Below, in pieces: positions 1-5,191 of a stretch of DNA of 5,751 bases (position 1 is the stretch's first letter; each line of letters opens with the position of its first letter). This stretch comes from Phormidesmis priestleyi (GTDB lineage: Bacteria; Cyanobacteriota; Cyanobacteriia; Phormidesmidales; Phormidesmidaceae). The position numbers and the translations under genes were made by a program. The stretch is from the NCBI GenBank assembly GCA_003242115.1, contig QBMP01000149.1:1-5751 (forward strand), written 5' to 3'. A model generated the notes under the pieces. That model was not told the DNA's origin, searched no databases, and was given only the letters and a program-made list of their open reading frames with translations.

Positions 1-86
1 TTGTGGCCCTATCCCTTATGAAACAGGTGATGTAGCCCTGTTGTCACCCGGCAAGCCTGGGCGGACAAGGTGCGCCCCTAGTCCCG

Positions 87-794
87 ATGATTGACGCCTG
101 CTTGCTTAGTCAGCGCGATCGCGATCTGGCTGTTCAAAACGTTGGCGGTATTGGCAATGTTACCTATCTCCCACCCTGGCCAAAAGATCCTGGCGATCAT
201 CTCGCACCCCCTGAAGGCATCAAAGGCTGGGACACTGGCCCCGGTAACGCCCTAATAGATTGGGCCGTCAGCCAGCTTTCTGACGGTCAAAAAACCTACG
301 ACCACAGCGGCCAATGGGCCGCGCAAGGCACACCGCATCAAGGATTAATCGAGCATTGGCTACAGCATCCTTTTTTCCAAGCAGCACCACCAAAATCGAC
401 TGGCCGCGAGCTGTTTGGCGCGAGTTACGCCGAGCGCTGCTGGCAAGAGGCTCAGACACACAGCCTCAGCGACGCCGACCTGCTCGCGACTTTGACCGAT
501 TTTACCGCCGCCACGATTGAACTTAGCTACCGTCAGTTTTTACCCCAGGTACCCAGCGAAGTGCTCATCGGCGGCGGCGGTAGCCACAACCAATACTTTA
601 TGCAGCGGCTTCAGCAAAGGCTCCCTAGCGCCAACGTGTGCCCGACTGACCAAAGGCAGCTCAACGCTGACTATAAAGAAGCAATAGCCTTTGCCATGCT
701 GGCCTATTGGCGGTGGCACCGCATTCCCAGCAATTTGCCCAGCGTCACTGGCGCGACTAGACCTTGCCTACTAGGCGAAATCTGGATGCCTTAA
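87..794 (+). CDS. anmK: Anhydro-N-acetylmuramic acid kinase, C-terminal part; 5' end disrupted
   Basis: AnmK phosphorylates and opens 1,6-anhydro-MurNAc in the cytoplasm, returning peptidoglycan fragments to the amino-sugar pool. Counting from the ATG at 87, family motifs run in order: QNVGGIGNVTYLP (17-29), WDTGPGNALIDW (48-59), PPKSTGRELFG (101-111), a glycine run IGGGGSHNQ (161-169) and EAIAFAMLAY (198-207). Full-length members are about 370-390 residues, so roughly 140 are missing, including the N-terminal ATP-binding segment. The ATG at 87 is probably not the native start: the same frame upstream (60-86) encodes GGQGAPLVP, a conserved internal AnmK motif, but a TAG at 33-35 closes it. 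Similarity upstream appears to jump between frames, so this is either a decayed gene or sequence error at a contig edge. Identity as AnmK is secure; whether the product is functional is not. Confidence 0.85.
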   Translation: MIDACLLSQRDRDLAVQNVGGIGNVTYLPPWPKDPGDHLAPPEGIKGWDTGPGNALIDWAVSQLSDGQKTYDHSGQWAAQGTPHQGLIEHWLQHPFFQAAPPKSTGRELFGASYAERCWQEAQTHSLSDADLLATLTDFTAATIELSYRQFLPQVPSEVLIGGGGSHNQYFMQRLQQRLPSANVCPTDQRQLNADYKEAIAFAMLAYWRWHRIPSNLPSVTGATRPCLLGEIWMP

Positions 795-810
795 CGCTAT
801 AGATTTCGGA

Positions 811-1293
811 ATGGGCACTCTAGAGTACTGCTCATATAAGGATGGCGCTGTGTCTCACAGCTTTTTACTAGAGTCAGGTCGATGGACACTACAGGGTACC
901 TGGCTGACGCGAGATGCTCTGCCCGCTGTAGTCAAAGGCAAGCTGTTAGTGGCTTGGAAACAAGACAATTGCTTTGTCATGGCCACCAAGCTCACGTTTC
1001 CTGAAGCAGAAGGAGCCGATGATATTGTGATTCAGTCGCGAGGCCGAATGACCACCCAAGAGCGGCAATATACCTTTGTCGTGCAGCATAGCTTGCTAGG
1101 GCAAGTCGAGGGCGAAGGCTGGATTGCCCCGGAATCAATTGTGCAGCGCTATTGGGGCGTGAATGACAAACAGCGCCGTACCGGCTTTGAAACCCTGCGT
1201 CAAATCGGCGCTGATCGCTATCACTTTTCGGGCGGCGTGATGGCAGGGCACTATCTAACGAGCACGATTGAAGCTGAGCTAGTGCGCCAATGA
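811..1293 (+). CDS. Conserved-looking protein of unknown function, possibly a lipocalin-like beta barrel
   Basis: I do not recognise a characterised family. The 160-residue product has no signal peptide or membrane segment, so it is probably cytoplasmic. Alternating hydrophobic and polar stretches (WTLQGTWL 25-32, KLLVAWKQ 44-51, CFVMATKLTF 54-63, RQYTFVVQHSLLGQVEGEGW 85-104) separated by glycine turns suggest an antiparallel beta barrel. RYWG (113-116) followed by a charged run and a closing strand (LTSTIEAELVRQ) recalls the layout of CpcS/CpcT phycobiliprotein lyases and DUF1579-type barrels, but I see no diagnostic residue. Sixteen bases separate it from anmK upstream, which suggests co-transcription. 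The start is uncertain. ATG 811 has no clear Shine-Dalgarno sequence, whereas an in-frame GTG at 850 (residue 14) sits 7 nt after AAGGA and would give a 147-residue protein starting just before SHSFLLESGRW. The coding call is strong; the function is open. Confidence 0.75.
   Translation: MGTLEYCSYKDGAVSHSFLLESGRWTLQGTWLTRDALPAVVKGKLLVAWKQDNCFVMATKLTFPEAEGADDIVIQSRGRMTTQERQYTFVVQHSLLGQVEGEGWIAPESIVQRYWGVNDKQRRTGFETLRQIGADRYHFSGGVMAGHYLTSTIEAELVRQ
838..842 (+). promoter_or_regulatory. Shine-Dalgarno-like AAGGA that may set an internal start
   Basis: AAGGA lies 7 nt before an in-frame GTG at 850. It is the best-spaced ribosome binding site seen in the window and argues that translation of the unknown protein may start at 850 rather than at ATG 811. 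It lies inside the longer reading frame, so chance occurrence is possible. Confidence 0.35.
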
Positions 1294-1387
1294 AGCCAGA
1301 GCGCCCATAACACCGAGAGGCTTGTTCTAACTGCCCCAATTGCCCCACCGCTGATCGCTTTATCCATTATTTGCCTACCCACTTTTT

Positions 1388-3178
1388 GTGCCAGATCCTA
1401 ATATCGGTCGTAGAATTGCTAATCGGTATGAGCTGATAGAGTCCGTTGGTCGGGGCTCTATGGGAAAAGTCTATCTGGCTGGAGATTCGCTGCTAGGCGG
1501 AGTACCCGTAGCGGTTAAGTTTTTATCGCAAACGCTGCTGAATGAAGACATGCGATCGCGTTTCTTTCGCGAAGCCATGACCTGCGCTCAGCTTGGCCAG
1601 AAAAGTATGCACGTCGTCCGCGTAACCGACTACGGGGTGGAAGAAGACGTGCCCTTCTATGTCATGGAATATCTCAAAGGCGAGAATATTGGCTGCCTAG
1701 TACAAAAGCGGCCCTTACCAGTGCCCAGGTTTTTGAGCCTAGTTCGGCAAATTTTACTAGGACTGAGAACGGCGCACTACGGCATTTTGCTCGAAGGGGA
1801 ACGGGTGCCGATTATCCATCGAGATATCAAACCCAGCAACATTTTGGTGATCGCAGATCCCTCAATTGGGGAGCTGGTCAAAATTTTAGACTTTGGCATT
1901 GCTAAACTGATGCAGGCAGGCAGCGAACAAACCGCCACCTTCATGGGCACGCTGGCTTACGCTTCGCCTGAACAAATGGAAGGGCGCGATTTGGACAATC
2001 GCTCAGACATTTACAGCCTGGGCGTGATGATGTATCAAATGCTCTCTGGCAGGCTACCTGTAAAACCCGCTAATAATACCTTTGGAAGCTGGTACAAAGT
2101 TCATCGACTAGCGGTGCCCAAGCCATTTGCTGAATTTGGGCCAGAAGTGAAAGTGCCCAAAGCCTTAGAAGAAATTGTCATGGCCTGTCTGGCTAAGCAG
2201 CGAGAGCACAGACCTAGCACAATTGAGCAGATAATAGAAGCAATTTCACCTTTAGAAGACCGCTACGGCTCCAGTTTTGAAATTTCGCAGCGGATTAACA
2301 CCAAGCTCTCGACGCGACCAAACCCTCAAAACAGCGCTCATGTGTCCTCAGCCAAAGACGGTCATAACGTCAGCGAGCAGGGGGCTAAAAAGGGGCTAAA
2401 AGCTGAGGTTGAACCTTCGGCAGCCTCCTTAGAGCCGCTCTTAGATTCGCCCGCAGATCCCTCAGATTCGCCCTGCGAGGAGGGGATTGCTGATAGACGT
2501 GCTTTAGAGCCGCTCTCGAAGGTGCCTCTTTCAAAGCCGCCATTAGCGCCGCAGTGCGAAGAAGCCGCTTTGGAATCCGCTCCAGACAGGGCGGCAGCGG
2601 CTGAAGATGACTTTTACTTACGGCAGCAGTGGCCATCAACCATGCCGATTGCTCAAATCGTTTTTCCTCGGCTGCTGCTGCAAGCAGATCGGCAGCAGCC
2701 AACGCTGTGGGCGATGATGCCAACCGATGAAATCCGCAAACGCAGGGGCAATACGCGCTACAACAATTTTATGTGTACGATGGCTCCTCACCCAATGGTA
2801 CTTTGGCTAACCGCCTTTTACCAGAAGCTAGAAGGGCCGCGCTGGCTGCCTTGCTATTTGGATCTTAAAGAAGCTAGTTCGCAGCAAATCCTGTGGACCT
2901 TGGCAGAAGCCCAGCAGTATCGTATTTTGTTTTTTGCAAAAGAATCCCCCCATGATTGCCTCTATATCCAATCGCTTAACGTGGCGGCAAGCCAGCGAAA
3001 TCTTTTTCAGGAATGGGTTACTATGGCCCGTAATTTTCCGTCCATTGGCAGCGCTCAAACAAGTAAAGCGCTGCTCAAACAAGAATTAGAAAATCGGCTC
3101 AAGCCCAGGATTTTGATGAACCTTGAAACTATTCATACAGATTCAAGGCCGGGTATAGATGATTCTGTAGGATTTTAG
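1388..3178 (+). CDS. Eukaryotic-type (Hanks) serine/threonine protein kinase with a separate C-terminal domain
   Basis: Predicted soluble, cytoplasmic protein kinase that transfers ATP phosphate to Ser/Thr; the substrate is unknown. The catalytic domain (about 14-290) is complete: glycine loop VGRGSMGKV (20-28), VAVK with Lys44, helix-C Glu62, catalytic HRDIKPSN (Asp146, Lys148, Asn151), DFG (168-170), GTLAYASPE (187-195, SPE replacing APE), DIYSLG (207-212) and Arg275. An intact HRD/DFG set implies an active RD kinase. A low-complexity Ser/Pro/Ala/Glu linker (about 306-408) follows, then a globular region (about 412-550) with MPTDEIRKRRGN and LPCYLDLKEA that looks like a domain I associate with cyanobacterial kinases but cannot name. 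No transmembrane or PASTA segment is present. GTG 1388 is the best start: an in-frame TGA lies at 1352-1354 and the product begins just ahead of the canonical NRYELIESVGRG. No clear Shine-Dalgarno sequence is seen. Confidence 0.95.
   Translation: MPDPNIGRRIANRYELIESVGRGSMGKVYLAGDSLLGGVPVAVKFLSQTLLNEDMRSRFFREAMTCAQLGQKSMHVVRVTDYGVEEDVPFYVMEYLKGENIGCLVQKRPLPVPRFLSLVRQILLGLRTAHYGILLEGERVPIIHRDIKPSNILVIADPSIGELVKILDFGIAKLMQAGSEQTATFMGTLAYASPEQMEGRDLDNRSDIYSLGVMMYQMLSGRLPVKPANNTFGSWYKVHRLAVPKPFAEFGPEVKVPKALEEIVMACLAKQREHRPSTIEQIIEAISPLEDRYGSSFEISQRINTKLSTRPNPQNSAHVSSAKDGHNVSEQGAKKGLKAEVEPSAASLEPLLDSPADPSDSPCEEGIADRRALEPLSKVPLSKPPLAPQCEEAALESAPDRAAAAEDDFYLRQQWPSTMPIAQIVFPRLLLQADRQQPTLWAMMPTDEIRKRRGNTRYNNFMCTMAPHPMVLWLTAFYQKLEGPRWLPCYLDLKEASSQQILWTLAEAQQYRILFFAKESPHDCLYIQSLNVAASQRNLFQEWVTMARNFPSIGSAQTSKALLKQELENRLKPRILMNLETIHTDSRPGIDDSVGF
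2381..2516 (+). repeat. Short direct repeats in the kinase linker
   Basis: Three small repeat pairs cluster here. GGGGCTAAAA occurs at 2381-2390 and 2392-2401 (11-bp period). AGATTCGCCC occurs at 2443-2452 and 2464-2473 (21-bp offset, in frame, encoding DSP twice). TTAGAGCCGCTCT occurs at 2429-2441 and 2504-2516 (75-bp offset, in frame, encoding LEPL twice). They fall in the disordered linker between the catalytic and C-terminal domains and look like low-complexity expansion by slippage or local duplication. Confidence 0.6.
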
Positions 3179-3205
3179 CTGGCGACTGTGGCGTGGCTTT
3201 TTTTG

Positions 3206-3250
3206 GGCCGCTGTATCTAGCTGGTGTTTTTAGCGGTTATTTTTTATTTT
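3206..3250 (+). terminator. Candidate intrinsic terminator of the kinase gene
   Basis: GGCCGCT (3206-3212) can pair with AGCGGTT (3232-3238): five Watson-Crick pairs plus two G-U, with a 19-nt loop. A T-rich run follows (3240-3250, one A). It begins 28 bases after the kinase stop and its T tract reaches the stop codon of the convergent stress-protein gene. The stem is short and the loop long, so this is only plausible. Read on the - strand, the hairpin is not followed by T, so it should not serve the opposing gene. A separate T7 run at 3198-3204 has no good stem before it. Confidence 0.4.
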
Positions 3251-4125
3251 TGGCGAGGGAAGTGGATTACAGGGTGCCAGGAAGCTCTTAGCAGCGCACT
3301 GGTAAAGCTAGGCACTGTCAGCTTAAACAAGCCGCTGTTTTTGCCGGGGCAGATTGCGATCGCACTGATATCGTGCGTTTCTCCCGATCTCAGCACTTCC
3401 TCCAGCGGGTTGCCGGTGCGGATTTCTGTCAGCACCTCGGTTTTGATCTCTGTGCCTAAGCCTTCAATCTCAGCTTTTGCCTGGTCTAATGCTTTTTGAG
3501 CCGCTTCAGGCGTATTCGTCGTAAATCGAGAGCCGTCATCTATGACCCAGCAAAGCAGACAAGTCGCTAGCGCACAATCTGGATCTGCCTGAAGCTTTGC
3601 TTTGATATCAGCCAATATTTTCTTAGCGCTATCGCTGCCATCGTAGGGCACTAGCAAATAGTCAAACATATGCTGGCAGCGCTGCGCCAGTTCACCCTCG
3701 CGGTAGGTTGCCATCAGCTGCGGGCGCAGCACCAGCATCGGCACATCCACTTTGTCCACAATGTCCATCGTAGTGCTGCCAAATACCCGCTCGTTGAGCG
3801 CGGAGCGCGTAGCCATGCCTGAAAAAATGACGTCAGGCTGATGCTTTTTGACGGCTCTGATAATGTTTTCATTGCCGCGCCCAGAGGCAATGTCAATTTC
3901 TACCGTTACCCCAACCGGAACAGATGCTTCAGCTGCTGCCAGCAGTTGGCGGGCGGCGTTGATCTTATCTTCATCTGCGCAGGGAATTTCACGCGAGGTC
4001 ATCAGCGGCACACTGTGAAAAAACACAATATGCTCTAGCCCGCCTTTGGCTAATTCGGGCACAAAATTGGCCAAGCGTTGAAGACTATCAGAAAAATCAG
4101 TACAGATGAGCGCGCGCTTAAACAT
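3244..4125 (-). CDS. Universal stress protein with two tandem UspA domains
   Basis: Soluble cytoplasmic UspA-superfamily protein of 293 residues. These proteins commonly bind nucleotide or dimerise under stress; the specific role here is unknown. Domain 1 (about 1-136) opens with FKRALICTDFSDS (Asp10), the usual beta-1 plus Asp signature, and ends with a nucleotide-loop-like segment GMATRSALNERVFGSTT (103-119) and VDVPMLVLRP. Domain 2 (about 153-290) restarts with FDYLLVPYDGSDSAKK (Asp162) and ends in WHPVIHFPR. The ATP motif G-2x-G-9x-G-S/T is imperfect in domain 1 (Thr106 where the second Gly is expected, G-S kept) and not recognisable in domain 2, so ATP binding is doubtful. I chose ATG 4125; a TTG one codon upstream (4128) is a less likely start. 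The gene converges on the kinase and lies about 170 bp downstream of the PP2C gene on the same strand, with an inverted repeat between them. Confidence 0.9.
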   Translation of the reverse strand: MFKRALICTDFSDSLQRLANFVPELAKGGLEHIVFFHSVPLMTSREIPCADEDKINAARQLLAAAEASVPVGVTVEIDIASGRGNENIIRAVKKHQPDVIFSGMATRSALNERVFGSTTMDIVDKVDVPMLVLRPQLMATYREGELAQRCQHMFDYLLVPYDGSDSAKKILADIKAKLQADPDCALATCLLCWVIDDGSRFTTNTPEAAQKALDQAKAEIEGLGTEIKTEVLTEIRTGNPLEEVLRSGETHDISAIAICPGKNSGLFKLTVPSFTSALLRASWHPVIHFPRQK

Positions 4126-4189
4126 CAAATCACACCAAATAAACTGCCGGGATGAGGTCTCTCAACAGTATCATTTCTTTAAAACATAA

Positions 4190-4211
4190 GGTTTAAGGAA
4201 TGACTTAAACC
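4190..4211. promoter_or_regulatory. Perfect 8-bp inverted repeat upstream of the stress-protein gene
   Basis: GGTTTAAG (4190-4197) and CTTAAACC (4204-4211) are perfect inverted arms with a 6-nt spacer. The repeat lies 65 bp upstream of the universal stress protein start, in the only sizeable non-coding stretch between the two - strand genes. It could be an operator, or an mRNA hairpin ending the phosphatase transcript: on the - strand it is followed by TTATGTTTT, a poor U tract. I found no convincing -35/-10 pair beside it; GATACT on the - strand just downstream is the only mild -10 candidate. Confidence 0.45.
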
Positions 4212-4282
4212 GCTGTATGGATTCTAATGATGGGTTAAAGGTAGGCTAAGTTCAGGGTTGCTATAAAAAGGCACATAGAAAG

Positions 4283-4310
4283 GTTTATTGAGCAAAGTTT
4301 ATTGAGCAAA
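4283..4310. repeat. Exact 14-bp tandem duplication at the 3' end of the PP2C gene
   Basis: GTTTATTGAGCAAA occurs at 4283-4296 and again, directly abutting, at 4297-4310 with no mismatch. The second copy covers the last codons (Phe-Ala-Gln) and the TAA stop of the phosphatase gene; the first copy lies just beyond the stop. The duplication therefore leaves the protein unchanged and only adds to the 3' untranslated region. Perfect identity suggests a recent slippage event. Confidence 0.85.
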
Positions 4311-5039
4311 TGCCAGCGCGATCGCGGTGATATTATCTCGCCCGCCTTGGGCTTTGGCTGCTGCAATTAAGCTCACTACGGCGCTTTCGCAGGTCGCCGC
4401 CGATTGCAGACAGGCGGCAATCGCATCGTCAGCAAGTTCTTCGGTGAGTCCGTCACTACAGAGTAGGAGGCGATCGCCCGACTCTATTTTGAGCAGCTGA
4501 GTGTCTACTGCCACCAGATCTTCTCGGCCCACACACCGGCTCAGCACATGTCGCCACGGATGCTGCTGTATTTGATCAGCGCTTAAGCTGCCTTGCTGCT
4601 GAGCTTGCGCCACCCAGGTATGATCTTGCGTGAGCTGAACAAAGCTGCTTTCTCTAAGCTGATACAGTCGCGAATCGCCGACATGAGCAACCCAAAATTG
4701 CCCCTCTCGCAACAGCACAACGACCACAGTCGTGCCCATATCGGCGCGATCAGGATGCTGTCTTTGGTCGGCTAAAACTGCCGTATTCGCCGCCAAAATA
4801 GAGCTTTCTAAAAGTTCCAAAGTGGGAATAATGCTTTTCGTATGAGCTGTGATATGGCTACGAATGGTATCAGTCGCTAACTGACTCGCTTCTTGACCGC
4901 CCGCATGACCGCCCATCCCATCGGCGACAATGAACAAATCACCCGCTGGTGATAGATAGTAGCTATCTTGATTGGCAGAACGATGCAGCCCGACATCACT
5001 CAGACCCGCAAACGTTAACCCCGGTAGCTGATCGCTCAT
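4299..5039 (-). CDS. PP2C/PPM-family serine/threonine protein phosphatase (PphA/PrpC/Stp type)
   Basis: Metal-dependent cytoplasmic phosphatase that removes phosphate from Ser/Thr residues. From ATG 5039 the 246-residue product is a bare PP2C domain with all the expected motifs: SDVGLHRSANQD (14-25), VADGMGGHAGG (38-48, metal-binding Asp40/Gly41), MGTTVV (101-106), HVGDSRLY (119-126), LSRCVG (166-171), LLLCSDGLTEEL (191-202, Asp196) and GGRDNIT (232-238, Asp235). Length and layout match small cyanobacterial phosphatases such as Synechocystis PphA, which acts on phospho-PII; the substrate here is not known. Two longer in-frame starts exist: ATG 5078 (adds LNKTLDKTLDKI) and GTG 5102. I prefer 5039 because the family normally starts just before LTFAGLSDVG and the extra residues come from a 12-bp tandem repeat. 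No start has a clear Shine-Dalgarno sequence. The Ser/Thr kinase lies about 1.1 kb away in convergent orientation and could be its antagonist. Confidence 0.95.
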   Translation of the reverse strand: MSDQLPGLTFAGLSDVGLHRSANQDSYYLSPAGDLFIVADGMGGHAGGQEASQLATDTIRSHITAHTKSIIPTLELLESSILAANTAVLADQRQHPDRADMGTTVVVVLLREGQFWVAHVGDSRLYQLRESSFVQLTQDHTWVAQAQQQGSLSADQIQQHPWRHVLSRCVGREDLVAVDTQLLKIESGDRLLLCSDGLTEELADDAIAACLQSAATCESAVVSLIAAAKAQGGRDNITAIALAFAQ

Positions 5040-5041
5040 GA

Positions 5042-5077
5042 TTTTATCAAGCGTTTTATCAAGCGTTTTATTAAGCA
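5042..5077. repeat. Three-copy 12-bp tandem repeat at the 5' end of the PP2C gene
   Basis: TTTTATCAAGCG occurs at 5042-5053 and 5054-5065 exactly, then as TTTTATTAAGCA (two mismatches) at 5066-5077. It lies immediately upstream of the preferred ATG 5039. If translation starts at ATG 5078, the unit adds the four-residue repeat KTLD in frame; if it starts at 5039, the repeat is leader sequence. Because the unit is a multiple of three, copy-number change would not break the longer frame. Confidence 0.85.
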
Positions 5078-5083
5078 TAAGTT

Positions 5084-5095
5084 CGCTGTACAGCG
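5084..5095. promoter_or_regulatory. Perfect 12-bp palindrome near the PP2C start
   Basis: CGCTGTACAGCG is its own reverse complement. It lies just upstream of ATG 5078 and 45 bp upstream of ATG 5039, where a repressor site or leader structure would be expected. CTGTAC recurs 30 bp away at 5115-5120. No known regulator consensus is matched with confidence. Confidence 0.35.
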
Positions 5096-5113
5096 CCAGC
5101 ACATCTGCTCAGT

Positions 5114-5142
5114 TCTGTACACTCAGTCTAGGCGCTAATCAA
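5114..5142 (-). promoter_or_regulatory. Weak candidate promoter for the PP2C gene
   Basis: On the - strand, TTGATT (5142-5137) could serve as -35 and TACAGA (5119-5114) as -10, with a 17-bp spacer. Matches to the sigma-70 consensus are 4/6 and 3/6, so support is weak. Transcription would begin near 5107, too close to GTG 5102 for a normal leader, which would favour ATG 5078 or 5039. The -35 overlaps one arm of the inverted repeat at 5136-5152. Confidence 0.25.
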
Positions 5143-5152
5143 CCATTGATTA
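5136..5152. promoter_or_regulatory. Perfect 7-bp inverted repeat between ubiB-family and PP2C genes
   Basis: TAATCAA (5136-5142) and TTGATTA (5146-5152) are perfect arms around CCA. The site sits in the ~90-bp gap between the UbiB-family stop (5192) and the longest PP2C reading frame (5102), overlapping the weak candidate -35. This is operator-like. A terminator role is unlikely because the stem is AT-rich and no T tract follows on the - strand. Confidence 0.4.
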
Positions 5153-5191
5153 AAGCAAAGGATCGATGGGAAGGCATCCACTAGGCGATTT

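Noticed and set aside
992..1348. 118-residue open frame on the - strand over the unknown protein
   Set aside because: Its composition is Ser/Arg/Gln-rich without domain pattern, and the + strand frame there has a much better protein-like pattern and fits the gene order.
1340..1370. Possible kinase promoter, TTGCCC with CATTAT or TATCCA
   Set aside because: Spacing is 19 or 15 bp and the -10 matches are poor; no better than chance in a short gap.
2385..2723. 112-residue open frame on the - strand inside the kinase gene
   Set aside because: It lies opposite the low-complexity linker of a well-supported kinase, is Ala/Leu-rich as expected for an antisense shadow, and has no recognisable motif.
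3224..3499. 91-residue + strand open frame at the end of the stress-protein gene
   Set aside because: It overlaps the second UspA domain in antisense; its hydrophobic N-terminus comes from T-rich terminator-like sequence.
4129..4298. Possible small gene or RNA gene between the phosphatase and stress-protein genes
   Set aside because: No open frame with protein-like content and no tRNA-like or multi-stem structure beyond the single inverted repeat at 4190-4211.
5117..5130. Possible NtcA site (GTA-N8-TAC), considered because PphA-type phosphatases act on PII
   Set aside because: The sequence reads GTA-N8-CTA, so only one half-site matches the consensus.
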